NCBI GenBank assembly: GCA_949825025.1
Contig: OX463779.1
Coordinates: forward strand, 23,976,816 to 24,040,815
Origin: Siphlonurus alternatus
Lineage: Eukaryota > Arthropoda > Insecta > Ephemeroptera > Siphlonuridae
Length of the DNA: 64,000 bases
Reading direction: 5' to 3'
A model generated the notes under the pieces. That model saw only the letters and a program-made list of their open reading frames with translations, searched no databases and was not told where the DNA came from. Shown piece by piece: positions 48,101 to 61,546 of this stretch (the stretch's first letter is position 1; the number at the start of each line of letters is the position of its first letter). Both the position numbers and the translations under genes were made by a program.

Positions 48101-48351
48101 AACATTCAAGTTCTTTTAGATTTATATTGGCTAGTTTAGTTTATTGGTGAAACGTTGTTGTAATTTTTGGTAACCTCTGATTCTACTACCTTTTGTTTTG
48201 CTGTAGTTTCTAATAAAAGTAGCGGGCGGGCTTACTCGGTGCTGCTTTATGTCCGAGATCGCGCCGCTTGATAACGTGTAGACGGGTGCATGGTAGTGGA
48301 GGCCGAGTGCGGGTGGCCATCACACCGCGCGTGCAGTCAGCTGACCGGAGG

Positions 48352-48359
48352 TGACGTCA
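48352..48359. promoter_or_regulatory. CRE octamer TGACGTCA in a GC island
   Basis: Octamer in the context GGAGGTGACGTCACGATG, inside the 48.2-48.4 kb island and preceded by CAGCTG at 48338. Motif seen; function inferred. Confidence 0.35.
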
Positions 48360-49159
48360 CGATGCACTCAAGACCCTGCAGAGTCATGTATGTCATCCGG
48401 AGAGACATGTTCATCTTCCGAACTTATAGTAACACAGTGACCAATTTAAACAGGAGATGCAACAATTAACTTGGGCTGAGAAAATAGAAAACTATTATTG
48501 ACACATTTAGAAAATTTCTTTACAATAGTGCATGACTTGAGTTAGTTTAGAGCTTAGACACCTACTGGCAAGATATTATACAGTCAATTTTAAAGAATGC
48601 ACTCGAACAATTAATAAATGTTCACCTTAATTACCTGATCGTCTCGCCTTGACGTTAGGCAAATTGTTGAGCATTAAATATGAACTTTAAGGCTTAGAGA
48701 CATTCATCTGCGCCTGATACATTATAATTATGTACAAGCTCCATTTGGATGCTGCATAGCATCAAGGTGACATAATACACATACCAAGGATAATAAATTT
48801 TCTTAATTCAATTTTCGTAATTTTTACAAAATTTGCATTAAAAACTGTGCCATGCTTTTCTTTCAAGACAGTTTTGAAATTTATGAATTTTCTCGTTTGT
48901 TCTGTTTGTCCATTGCTCTACTACCTGTAATTAGGAAGGGAGTAATGTGGAAATTGAAGGAAAGACGCGTGCAGAAGAAGTTGCAGAACCACCAGGGGCT
49001 CTTGAGGGCTCGTTTCTTTGAAACCATGCGTTTTTTATACTTAAACAGCAAAAAATACATAGACAATACAATATATTTTTTTTTTCTAATAATTTATGTA
49101 ATATTTTCCAAAAATTTAATAGCTATAATGTGTATTATAAGTTATGGAGATAAATACTA

Positions 49160-49167
49160 TGACGTCA
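49160..49167. promoter_or_regulatory. CRE octamer TGACGTCA
   Basis: Exact octamer (TATGACGTCATTA) outside an obvious island, about 0.8 kb downstream of the 48352 site. Confidence 0.25.
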
Positions 49168-50008
49168 TTACTACTATGTGTGAATGAAACCGTATATAAG
49201 TCACATGTACGTATTCTTGGCTAAGGTTCAACTGCAATGGAAAATTGATGGTACAGTACAGAAAGACATCCAAGAATTTAAATATTTTATATTAAGACGT
49301 AGGCGTGATATATTAACATTATATTAAAATTACATAAAATATAGTATGATACATTAATTAAATAAAAGTAATAATAATATATATGATCCTATACACATGA
49401 CAACAGTATAATGATTGATATTATGATTTTACATGAAAGCTGATTTTTATCTTATATTGTTTACAATGAAATAAATGACAAAGATCATTTTGAAACTCAT
49501 CGGTGATTGATGTCAGAAAAATTTATGATTTTTTTTTTTTTTTTATTTTACATTACACAATGCTATAAGTGCAATTATGTATGTAAATTATTTACGTCAT
49601 CCCAGGTGTACAAGAATAATCCAGCTCCATTTTGAGGTAATGATCCGCCTTCAACATATAAGTGTTATTCTTTGTGCCTATTAAGGAATGGATTCTATGC
49701 AATGTATAAATTATGTGTAATAAAAAAAGCTACCAAATATGGCAAGTTTTTCTCCCCCCTTTTTTTTCACTAGCAATAGTTGTACTGTTTAGTTGGAAAC
49801 GGGGTGAATAGAACAATTAGCTGGTGCTGAAATGGGCGAAACTTTGCAGTTTTAGTATATAGTTATAAAAAAAAGAGCTGCTGTTTGGTCAATTTTAAAG
49901 AGTTGATGTTCTCCATTCACGCCCCTACGTGTTTAATATTTTGCTTGTTAATGCTCCACCCTAGAGCAGGTGTAACGTTCGGCCTAACCTGATGTGTACA
50001 TGGACTGC

Positions 50009-50235
50009 TGTACACCTCTGGACACCACGAACTTAGCTTCTGCTTTATTTGTAGCCGTTACCACGCAGTCTATAATGGAGGCGTCAAAACATTGCACTTA
50101 AATTGATATTGATAGGCTAAGTGTTCTTCTTACCTCACCCAAAATTACAAGTCTGTAACTCTCTGCCTATTAGAGCTGCAGTTCTAGCAATAAAGTGAGG
50201 CAGGAGTAATTTTTATGTTGTCCAGGAGGTGTACA
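50009..50235 (-). repeat. Unrecognised repeat family, copy B (227 bp, inverted ends)
   Basis: The block starts TGTACACCTCTGGAC and ends GTCCAGGAGGTGTACA, inverted repeats of about 15 bp with one extra base at the right. Its reverse complement aligns by eye along its length with the repeat at 37171-37374. Just upstream GTGTACA (49994-50000) forms a further short inverted repeat with TGTACAC at the left end. There is no clear flanking target duplication and no open frame of note. Confidence 0.7.
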
Positions 50236-53200
50236 TATGTAAAAATATATATTATGTTGAATATATTTGCTTGTAATGCATCAGTAACATTAATATAAGC
50301 TAGTGTAGGATTAAAAATAAATATCTTAAATGTTTTATAAAAAAATACAAATTCAGATTTTATTATTGCTTCGATAAAAAAAAGAGGCGTATAAGTCTGC
50401 TATTTATTTCCATCTTTTCATAAAGATCTTAAATTGGATCCTATACAATTATATTACTTAACCAAGTATATTATACTGATCCTGCGTGAATATTAAAGCT
50501 TGTGCATTTTATATTTTAACTATTTGATTCAGACTGATTCAGTAACATAATTACTAAATCATTATTTTTAAGTTAAAAAAAAAAAAAAAGAAAACGTCTT
50601 CCACTAATCACATAATTTACTTGAAATGACCAGAAATTCCTACTGAAGGCATAACAAAAACGTAACTCATTAGAATCCTTAAGCTTACTATTGTCATAAA
50701 AAAACTAAATCATGCTTTTGATATTTTAAATGACGAAAGTTGATTTCTATATACATTGTGAAATTGTCTCTCTAAGAAAAACTTCTGATTTTTTTTAAGT
50801 CAGACAAAAGTAGTTTACATCACAAGTAGCTTTTTACCCGCATGTCTCAGCTATGAGCTACTTGTTTTTGTGTCCTCCGCGGTGCCCGTGAGTCACACGT
50901 GGAATCTTACTCCCTCCCCATCGTGTCTGGCCCGGGCTGATTTGTGGCGTTTGAACGCGACACGGCAAACAGCAGGACCAGACAAAGGACACGACTCGAG
51001 ACGCCACTCTAAAACGCCGACAATTTTTATTTATTTTATTACAAGTATGTTTACTTCTATACTATATTCTAAAATATCCACCATCAGTATGATACTCTTA
51101 CACGACATACTAAAAAAAATATATTATATATAATTAAAAGAAAAATGTTAAATTGAATAAATTGAGGATCCCACATTATTCAGAATTGGTCCATTGTGTT
51201 TTTATATATAGGAAGGTCGTATATGATTGTTATCGTACAGAATATTTTGTTGGTAATTGCCGAGGAGAAGAAAAAGAAAACCTCGAAAGATTTTTGTCTG
51301 ACAAAACTAAATGATCGTGAAATGATAAGATCAAACTGACCATTCAACTTAAAATAAAAAAACAAAATAATATATATTTATATAGTTTAGAGACAATTAA
51401 AATAAAATGTATGGAAAGGGAAAGTCTTCCTTGTCTTGAATTCAGGCCATCGAACGACGAGCTTAAGCTAACTCCTCAACTTCTAAAGTTCTTCCGCTTC
51501 TTGGAAAAATTCCAACAAGTTGATTTCGTCGGTAGAGCAGACGAAACGAATAGAGAGAAAAAAAAATGACAACAATCGTCGTTCAAGTATATTTATACAT
51601 AAGCTGGTAATAAAACCCAAATCTGCGGTAAAAACTAAGAATTCTTCTTCTTATGTGTGTTTTTTTTTATATAATATTACCTGATGCTGAGTCAGCAGCA
51701 TTGAGTCTGCTTTGCTGAATCAAGCTAGTCATTGTTGCAACGTTCGGGAAGTCGTAAAAATGCTCTCAGAGAATTTTTTGACTTGTCAAACAAACATTCA
51801 ATACAAGAACACGAAAATTAGTATTGATAACATTTCTAAGAAAAAGGTACATATTTAATTACTAGATATATTCTTATTTAACAATCTTGAGAATAGCTTA
51901 TTCTTTTAATATAACATATTTAACAACAGCAGTCACTTTATTTACTGTAATAATAAAAAAATTAACACATGAATATATAAAAAATAATGTAAATTATTTA
52001 AATATATTATTATAGTGAAAACTCAACATAAAACAAGCGCGCGTGATTTTTAATGTTGTATTTTTATTATTATTTTTTTACTCTTCTTTATACTCTCTTG
52101 AAGGGTGGAGTAAATGTGCGCTGAATTTATTCTATAAAGCTAAACAACAAAATTATCTCAACATTATAGTGTATATAATACATATATTTTTTTTATTTCA
52201 CTTTTCGTTTAAAGCATGTATAGTATTTGCGACATAAGAGAAAGGCAATACGGGCTGCATATTAATCAGGCGTTCTCTCTGCTGTATACGAAGTCATGAA
52301 TGCTGACAGCTCTACAGAAAATAATACCACAGAACAAACGACACATACTAACATTGAATAACTTTTGTCAAGTCAACAAAATGAGGGTGGAAAAAAAATA
52401 TATATATTATTATAAATAAAACTTGTCAACAATGTAATTCTATTATTTTAACTATAAATATTAAACATTTTTTTAACGTATATTTTTTTTATTAAGAGGG
52501 ATACTTGCAAACCTCCCACGCTGTTTTGTAGAATATTCGTAGCACGGTCTTTCCAACGTCTACACCAAAAGGCAATCTAGCTACTGGTGGTGTTTATTAT
52601 TACTAGGCTGGCAGGCTGGTCGCGTCTAGCTTGGGCCTTGTACTCAACTACGTGATCAGAGTATAGAGTGAGCACCATTAAAGTCGATGGCCAACAAGAA
52701 CCATCAGTCTAATTAATTTATATTACCGCGCCAAGATTCTCCCACTTGTATATATATCTGCAGATCACAAAAGCTAAACTTCTTATTTAATAAATAATTA
52801 TTTACATTAACATCACGTACCTGATTCTTATTTAAATTTATATTATATTCTGTATGTTGAATTTTTCTCATTTACTTGTTTATTGGCTCAAGTAGACGTT
52901 CTTTAAAGGTAAGCAGAAGACGGGGGGTCATGAAGCGCCACAATGGAACTCGTGGTGAGGTGCCGTAACTCATTCAGCTGCTGTGTTTGTTTTGTGCTTG
53001 TCCACTAACCTTTGTGCAATACAGTTGCTTGCTGTCTTTTTACTATATTATACTCATGATGGATGTAGCAAAGTTTACACAGCTAATTTACTGCAAAATT
53101 ACGCTGCTCATTCATAAAGTTGGTTATTATCATTAATTTTTTTAAGCTGTAAATTTTATAACTACTTTTTTTACATTAATATCTCATATGTGTTCATTAG

Positions 53201-53618
53201 TATTATTAGAATATACTGCATGTAGTTCTAAATAAAATTAAGTGAACATCCTCCTTTTATTTTTGCTATATATCGTTGAAATTCCCAGTATCATAATAGT
53301 TCTAAAAAAACTAGATAGAAATTATAAAAACAGAATGCACGTTTTTTTAAACTGTAATATAAAAAACAACATTAAATCGTATAACTAACAGTAAGGTTAA
53401 ACAAATTCTCTTGTAAATTAATTTTCACGTTTTAATTTTTATTATTTTTTTTCTGATTATGATATGATCTTCTTGAATACTGGTGAGGATTGGCATAACA
53501 TGATCACGGCTTATTTCTGGATCTCTGTACAAACTGCATCTACTAGCTGGGAAAACACGCGGGTGTGCGCGATCATTACCATGATAAGCTCGACGTACGC
53601 CACCGAGGTACATGTACT

Positions 53619-53619
<1 letters not shown>
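50236..53619. other. AT-rich non-coding stretch with islands
   Basis: No recognisable gene. Islands lie at about 50830-51020 (with CACGTG at 50896), 51420-51560, 51690-51760, 52500-52740, 52900-53040 and 53500-53620. Open frames are short and unrecognised. Confidence 0.55.

Positions 53620-53708
<89 letters not shown>
53620..53708. repeat. (GA)n microsatellite
   Basis: 89-bp uninterrupted GA array within an island of about 53500-53760. It explains the Arg-Glu and Ser-Leu frames of about 100 codons on both strands. Confidence 0.98.
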
Positions 53709-53710
<2 letters not shown>

Positions 53711-55847
53711 GCAATGCATGCAAGACGTTGCTGCACTTCTCTCCCGCCCATTGCACCAAGAGGAAATATATAATAAATATACAGGTGTGGTGCTGTATAT
53801 AATATGCAGATCCGTGCATGGATTAATTCATCGTAGCATTGCAGCTTAATTGATAGTATAATCAGGCCCTTCTTTCGTTCGTTTCTCTCTTGCTATATAT
53901 TTATATATATATATAAAACTACCATGCAATGATATTAGCATAAACATGTGGTAACATATAGAGCTGCCACAGTATAATACTTTTCTTATGTTCGTTAGTT
54001 ATATTCAATTTGCAAACCTTTATATATACTTCATTATTCTACATGCATATTGAGTTACAGTAGTCACATTATAATAAATGTGGAGTGGGATGGGTGGCGG
54101 CTAAAGGTGTGTTTTATATATATATGTATATACTGAAATATATTTATTATCTCAATCAGTTTTCTAAATTAGAACATGGCTCTCCTAAAAATCGATTCTC
54201 AATTTTCTTCTTGTTTTTTTTATATATAGATTATAACAGGTATAAATTTAAAATATATTATATCTTAAAGACAAGAAGTCAAATAAAAAATAAATATAAT
54301 TACCATAATTTATAATTTATTCTTCTTATCATAGGATATATAATGATTTTCTTGTGAAAGCTTCTTAAACAAGTCTTTATCTTGAGTTCAGTAATGGAGC
54401 TAATATTTTCACATCATCTCATTTTGTTGTTCGAGGAGAACGGTAGCTTGATCAGAGAGGGGGAGGGGCAGAGAGATGAGTAAATGACACCGAGGAGTGT
54501 CGTATCTCTTTCTACATCTCACAATTCCCGCCTCTTCTCTAATAATAATTTGTTTTTCTCGGCAGCAAACACTCATTGCCACTTGCCATGCAAATGCAAA
54601 GCTTATCTTATCACACTGATGCCAAGACAAACTAATTGGAAAGGCGCGACCAACGCCATCTTAATAAGCTTACATATTATATATATGTAACATAAAGTTA
54701 TTCAAACATTTAAACAAGCTATATACTAACTTCATTTTATATTATAAAGCTCTTTCTCATAATCCCATAAATTTATTCAATCTATGATTAAATTCATGGA
54801 ATTTTTTTTTTTAAATGAATAAAAATTAATAACATTCAAATGAAGAGAGCTAAATTAATATTCAAACATGTGGTGATTTGTAGATATTTTAGCTGCTGCT
54901 TCTCATTAAAGAAATAAAAGCAATCAATAGTTTTAATATAACAAAAATGAAATATGTGTATCAAGATCAATCTTTAAACAAATATACAAGTTGTTATTAT
55001 TATTGTTTATTTTACTGAGATTACATAACATGTTTGTGGCTACATGTTATGCGCAGTGAGGAATGTAATATATATACACGAGCTGAGAAATCTGAACTAC
55101 CGATGCAATTCCTCTCTCTTCTCTCTATCTGATAAATAGAGATAAAGTTAATTATTACTATAAAAAAAAACATGTCTTTACAAATTAATTTTAAAGTAGT
55201 AGTAATGAAATATATCTTAACAATTTATCAAAAAAAAATATTATAAATTTTTCAATACTTTAAAACAAAATTAATATTTATATTTAATGAAGTGAACATT
55301 TTCTTATAATAATGAGACATAAAGGTCTAACATTTAGCAATCAATTTACTGTCAACGTTAATATATAGAAGCTAAAGTGACGATACAAACTTTTGATTTC
55401 CACTGCATGAAAATAACAGAAGTTCATTGACCTTATTTTATAGAAATTATGACTTAATTTTAGTGAGTGATATTCTATGTTAACTCGGTTAAGACACTCC
55501 AATTCTCTACCTGTTGTGAACAGATAACGTGTTGGTGAAACTATGAACGTAAATCTGCACTCCCTGTGCCATCTATAACCTTAGCTGTCTTGTTCGACAA
55601 ACCCTCTGTTGCATGGACACGAGAAAACAAATCCTTAAACCATAACGTAATTAAGTCAACACTTTAAGAGATTTTTTTTTTTTTTTCGTGTTACATAGAT
55701 ACATGAGAGAATGTAAATCATAACTTCTGTCAAAAATATAATCAAGTCTAGTTCATTCGTGAAATAGGATAGACTTAATTTCTCAACATGCTAATAGTAT
55801 TTTTTTTAATATGTATTTATCCCTCCCCCCTCCCTTCCCCCCTCCCT

Positions 55848-55888
<41 letters not shown>

Positions 55889-57414
55889 TTAAAATATATA
55901 TAATAAAGGGACGTGTAGCCCTTACTTTATATTTATAACAACCATGTATAAAAATAATGTTTAGATTTAAATATTATTGTATCACAAATAAAACAAAACA
56001 AGATAGAAATTAATGTATTAAAATTAATCATTATTATGAGTATTATTAATTACGATCTATAAAAATAATGAATTAAATATTACATTTAAAAAAATAATAA
56101 TAATAATAATGTTTGTGAGTCTTATATATAATAATATTCTTCCATATTAGAAAACCTGTTATAAAAAAAAGTTCCATGATATGAATGAATTAATTTAATA
56201 AGCAAGTTTGAATTAAAATATGATATTATCTTCTCTTGGAGTGATCTATTTTTATTGTTATGGTAACATTAAGAATAAAGTCTTGTGCATGTTCCTTAGG
56301 ATTACAGGAAACATTAATAACATACTGAGAGAGATGAGAGGGGGAAGGGATTACCTTGAAAATCATAATTCTGAGAGATCAAGACACGGCTCATTCATTT
56401 ACTAGAGCCTGATAGAACGAGTGTTTGAAATCAAACCAATTATCATATTTAAATTATGAGGTGGCGGACAAAATAGCAGCCATCTCACATTTGCATGTGT
56501 CGGCCATTAAGAAAAACACGTATAGAAAGATAATCCAAGAATTTTGAGAGCTAAGAAATTAAGATATCTACCTCTTCTTTTTTTTTAAGTCGTAAATGGA
56601 TGTGACAAAAAAATAAAAGACGGTAGACTTACACTTCTTCTTTTTATCAATAAATGATAGGTTTATATATAGGAGCTATAGAGTTCATTAATAAAACTAT
56701 AATATGTTTTGTATATATGTAAAAAAAAAAAAGGGTGATAACGCCATCTATTTTTATTTGAATATATACAGCTATATTGGGTTAAAATTATTCGGCAAGT
56801 TCTAATATATTATGTGTTTTAAACATCAGCTAGAAGCTAATCGTTTTAACGTTATGAATACATAAGAGTTTGATTTTTGATGCAAAGTTGCGAGATTCTG
56901 TGAGTTTTATTCCTGCACGTGTCGGCGGCGGCTTCTTTTTCCTCCACAGCTCCCAGCTTGAATCCTGATGAGGTCGCCGTTGGTAATTACCTACATAATA
57001 AATAGCAGGATTTAAACTTTCAAGTACCCCCAAACACATTGCTGTTACTTAAATTGTAATGATGTGCTAAATTATAAAAATTATGCAAGTTGGAGAAATG
57101 AATTATTTACAAGTTAAATTAGGAACTAAATTGATCATTTTCTACATAATTATTTATTATGTAATAAAAATTAATAATATAATGTTATTTTTTTTTTAAA
57201 TGATTTAATTTTAAGTTTATTAAAAATATATTTTAAATGGTAGAAAAATAAATGGATTACTGTTTTATAGTTTATAATAACACTAACAAAAATCTGTGAT
57301 GACAATACATTTATAGTAAGAAACTTTATTGTTAAGTAAAACGTGTAAAATTTTGACACCATTGTAAAGATGAACTTCCCATTATATTCCACACGACTGG
57401 CCTCAGTGTCGTCA
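53709..57414. other. AT-rich non-coding stretch with islands
   Basis: No recognisable gene. Islands lie at about 53709-53760, 54400-54670, 55490-55640, 56320-56520 and 56880-57010 (CACGTG at 56916). Short (AT)n, (AAT)n and T runs are common. Frames such as 54484-54690 and 56830-57039 (minus) are unrecognised. Confidence 0.55.
55821..55883. repeat. Pure polypyrimidine tract (C-runs then CT)
   Basis: 63 bases of only C and T on this strand: C-rich blocks up to 8 C followed by a (TC)n array. Such mirror-like homopyrimidine DNA can adopt triplex or i-motif forms in vitro; any role here is unproved. Confidence 0.9.
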
Positions 57415-57422
57415 TGACGTCA
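57415..57422. promoter_or_regulatory. CRE octamer TGACGTCA
   Basis: Context GTCATGACGTCATTGGTG: the octamer directly adjoins ATTGG (inverted CCAAT box), a common promoter pairing. It lies in the 57.39-57.58 kb island. Function inferred. Confidence 0.35.
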
Positions 57423-58116
57423 TTGGTGCTCGGGATTTTGGTGACCGGATGGAGAGAACCATGTCGCTGTACTTACGTGTACGTCAGTGGCCGCCGATAT
57501 TGTTATACTAACAATAGCAGAACATCACATGATATTTTCCAGGAAAAAAGCGAAGAGGACTTAGCATGTGGACATCTGTCAACACATGTAACTCTTTTTT
57601 TTCAAGTACATATTTTGACAATGATATATTCATTCTCAACATTTAATATTAAGCCGAAGATTTTTATTATAAATATTAACTTTTATATTTATAAAAGCAT
57701 ACCTAACGAGTTATGGCATAAAAATTACACGTTAATTCTTTCTAAATAATTATATATATATATATTTTTCTCTTTTTTTTTTTTGTAACCATGCATGTTA
57801 AATTTTATAAATATACTTTTCATAAGATGAGCTCACCATTAGAATTATACTAGAAATTATGTATTATATACATTTTTTTTATTAAATAACAAAAGGCCTT
57901 TTTTAAGTAATTTTATTTTTATTATAATTTCAATAATAAAGGAATAATATTGCACGGTGTTTAAGTCTTTATAGTTTATTTACTGTTATTCATTTCTATA
58001 AGACAAGAAGATGTGAGAATAGCGAATTAAGTACCGCGTCATCCCGCCTGTCATTGCACCTCTGATTTGTTTCCGTTCCCCGAGGCATTGTTGCGATATA
58101 AATTGTTATATACCAT
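57423..58116. other. AT-rich non-coding stretch
   Basis: A 111-codon frame (57414-57749) starts in the island and runs into AT-rich DNA; it matches nothing I know. Otherwise no features apart from AT runs. Confidence 0.45.
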
Positions 58117-58134
58117 CTAAGTGACGTCACTTAG
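58117..58134. promoter_or_regulatory. 18-bp perfect palindrome centred on a CRE
   Basis: CTAAGTGACGTCACTTAG is its own reverse complement and contains TGACGTCA at 58122-58129. It is followed at once by GGCCGGCC (58136-58143), another perfect palindrome. An extended symmetric site of this kind is what a bZIP homodimer would prefer, by inference. Confidence 0.4.
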
Positions 58135-58143
58135 GGCCGGCCA

Positions 58144-61100
58144 GTTTAACAATCACGCCATTGTTTTATAAATAGAGTCTCTCAAGAGCGCACCCAAATT
58201 AATATTAAATGTTTAAAAAATTCCAAAATTAATCATGTGATTCGTTACGCTGGCCCATTCATATATAAAAAATTGAATTGAAACTATATATTTATAAGGA
58301 TAATGTTAAATTTTGAATGATTTTTGAGATTATAATATTACGGTATTTAATTTAATTTTTTTAATTATCATTATTCATTGTAATTTTAGTTATTTAAAAA
58401 AAAATATTTATGTGTTTTGTTTATATCAATTTTACAGCACTAACAGATGTCAAAATAATAGTAATATGTTTAAATATTCCACGAAAGATGTATGAATATT
58501 ATTGTTAATGAATTTTTTATTGTTTGAGATTCTTGATAATACAAAAAAAAAAAAAAGTTCTATAGATTGTAAAGAAAATTTTAAAGTAATAGAATTGGAT
58601 TAGGATATAATACTCGTACAACAATGGAAAATACAACAGTATATTAAAATAAAAAGGTTTTATAATATATTATAATATATCTTACAATAAAATATAACGT
58701 TACAAGCAAAAAAAAAAGTATATATATATAATAATTTCTACATCATAATGTATAAATAATTTTTATATAAAAATGATGTGTGGAATGAATTGCTATAATT
58801 GGTTATAATAAACTAAAAGCATCATCATATATATATTTTTTTTCTTCTATTTCTTATATGTTGAAGCATATAATTTTTTTTTTCTTTATTAAATGTTAAA
58901 TCAAAATATTAGCTAATAATTTTAAAGAAGAAAATTACAAGTTTAAACGTTTTGCGTAACTCTCATATACATTGACTAATTCGCTTGCTTGAAGCTTTCT
59001 TGCGCCCACGATTCAAACCAAGCGTGCGGCGAGTGAATCACAGCAGCACTCTTACATAACTCCCCCACATTTTGTATCATGGGCGTTTTTATGAAGCACC
59101 TCTATGAGTCAGTCGCCGCCTTGGCGCCAGTATATCACGTAAATTAAAAGAATTTTGTATTCGTACGAGGAAGTGAGATGCTCTGAGTAATATTTTAACT
59201 GGTATCAAGTATGGTCCAGTAGTGGTGCGCGGGCGGTCTGAGGTCACCTGCAAGGTCGCTAAGGAAGAGTCGTGGGCCGGAGAAGAGACCTATATAATAT
59301 TTCACGTGGCTTAACTGGCCAGCTGCGTGGCTCGCGGTCACTCCTTGCTAAACTTGATCTTTTCGCGTCATTCTATAGCAAGCCAGTCTGACATTTATAG
59401 TTCAGGAAAACACACACCGTATCAAATCTCAGCATATACATAGTGGATTACGGTAAATTTGAAAAGTTCAGATCTTTAAAATAAATTTATGAGTTCATTC
59501 TTCTTTTTATTTTTATTTTAAAAACTTTGTAATGGAATATATTTTTCACACTTAAAAGTTCAAGATGTTATATAAATTTTTATTATAATATTTATCATAT
59601 ATACATATTTTTTTAATAATTGAATTTAAAATCAATATTTTAAAATTATAATAATACTATATAAACATGCAGGCGTATATTTTATTTAATGTAAATTTAC
59701 TGTATTAAATCTATACAGCATATATATACATATTGTAAAGTATAACATCATTAAATTTAAATAAATTGATGTAAATACAGCAGTTCTGGTCTTGTTTCCC
59801 TCGTGTGAGGGTAATGAGATACGTAGAAATAACTCATGCAGTAGTAGAAGTAACTCGATTGCAAGCTCGCTGTTAACACGACTTAACTTGGAGACTTGCA
59901 TGCACGCAGAGACACGGTGGGTGGTGGGTGTCGCGCAACATGAACAGCCAATAATCAATCAGTCCTGCATGTCCGGACATGGTTGGTACACCGAACCCCG
60001 CAGTGCTGGCCGTCCTCCCACGCAAACACGCGTCTCATGTTCTAAGTTTGTCGCGGAAATTGTACGACTTTGTATGTACATTATGTACTTGAGAATATAT
60101 CAAGCTCCTGGTGTATTTCAATTATCTAACAATTTAGTTAATTTAATATTTTTCTACAATTTTTAACAAAACTTTTCTTTAAGAAACAAGAAAACTTAAA
60201 TATGGATGGTCTCCTCTACCTCACACTCAATTAAGTGTCCAGTTTTTAAGGTTCCTTAAATATTATACGTTGGCATAAAGATGGAATGTGAAAATTTTAC
60301 GTTACTTTTAGTAACACTCACACCAAAAATATTTCAATTATTTTTAATGACATATAATTATTAATTTTATTACTTAAGCAATTAGATAAATATTTTCTTG
60401 TTTCTTTACATTTTACAAAAATGTTTTAACACAAAAAAAGTAAAAAATTACTCTTTTATGTAAAAATCTGTCATAAGTAAAATTTACTATTGATTCATTT
60501 AAATTCTTATACCCTTACAAAATTCTTTGCCACTTTACTTTGCCCATTTTTAGCTACTGAAAATGTAAAAATTCAGTTTATATAATGTAAAATTATCTAT
60601 GTGATTAAAATTCTTTCTTGATAACAACAGCTATAGAGATTATAAAATTAATTAATTATTCTACATTCATTATTTATTTTTGTTTTAATAGTAAGCTAAA
60701 ATCTAACAGAATGTTTATTTATTTTTTATTTTCCTTCTGGGCATTATATACAGAAGGGCCACTTCATTAAAATTAATAATTGCAAATAACACCATAATCT
60801 TCTCTTCTACCTTAATGTTTTGTATATAAATTAAGATAAATGAACATAAAATGAACAAAATACATTTTTATATTAACTAATGATAATTGTAAATAGATTT
60901 ATTTTAATGTTCATTTAGTTAGATTATTATAATTGTTAACTGTTTATGCACACAATTAATATTCAACAACAACAGTTAAATAATCACAACATCACATCCA
61001 GGTATATACAAAAAAATAAATATCATAATATTATTTTTTATACCAGGACAATAAAAAATTATAATGACGTAACCTTTATAAATTAGCTGTAATAAAGAAA

Positions 61101-61494
61101 GATAATGCCATGGATTCTCAGTTACTCGCGCACGGGACATGTCACATAATTTGTTTTGATGTACTTATGGGGACGAATATTTACATGTATTATTATGTAG
61201 GTGCAATTCTCTTGAGGGCTTCTACGAAACTATAACTCATCACCGTAAATTACTCGACAACAAGGAGGTATAGACAAGTCATCGTGGTGGAAAACTTTCA
61301 CCCCCCAACCACTCGTGACATTGTTGAGGGCCGTGGGACTTTTCAGCCTCTAGCTAAGACGTGAATTGACATTTTAATTTTTTTATTTTAATCCCGTAGA
61401 AAAAAAGAAAAGAAGAAATGTTGATGATGAAATATTATACGGATCATTAATACATTATATTTCTTTATACATTTTCTTGAAAGGTAAGTGAGGG
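58144..61494. other. AT-rich non-coding stretch with islands
   Basis: No recognisable gene. Islands lie at about 58975-59380, 59780-60090 and 61110-61360. The 59.2-kb island has GAGGTCACCTGCAAGGTC (nuclear-receptor-like half-sites, similar to 860-885), CCTATATAATA (TATA-like) and a CACGTG at 59303. The plus 59792-60166 and minus 59686-59958 frames overlap and are unrecognised. Confidence 0.55.
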
Positions 61495-61501
61495 GCGGTG
61501 A

Positions 61502-61546
61502 TGACCTTTTGTTGACCTAAGGTCATGGATGTCCTTTAATGACTCA
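61502..61546. promoter_or_regulatory. Nuclear-receptor half-site cluster plus AP-1 site
   Basis: TGACCT (61502), TGACCT (61513) and AGGTCA (61520) give a direct repeat with 5-bp spacing and an everted pair with 1-bp spacing; TGACTCA, the AP-1 heptamer, follows at 61540-61546. The island (61490-61740) has further AGGTC-type half-sites near 61595-61602. Receptors such as EcR/USP or orphan receptors are plausible in an arthropod, but not shown. Confidence 0.4.

Larger units (their letters stand above)
42099..49993. other. AT-rich non-coding stretch with islands
   Basis: No recognisable gene. Islands lie at about 42100-42420, 43090-43310, 43480-43720, 44930-45300, 46230-46490, 47160-47460, 48210-48440 and 48940-49040. 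E-boxes CACGTG lie at 43252, 46432 and 46465; CREs at 48352 and 49160. A perfect 9-bp stem hairpin (CTCAACTGA / TCAGTTGAG, 44779-44801) lies in AT-rich DNA. The 43.1-kb island contains GGTATATAGGC (TATA-like, 43166). Frames such as 43499-43765 and minus 45055-45291 are unrecognised. Confidence 0.55.

Noticed and set aside
53425..53849. Frames of 94-112 codons across the 53.6-kb array
   Set aside because: Same dinucleotide-repeat artefact on both strands; flanking residues carry no known domain.
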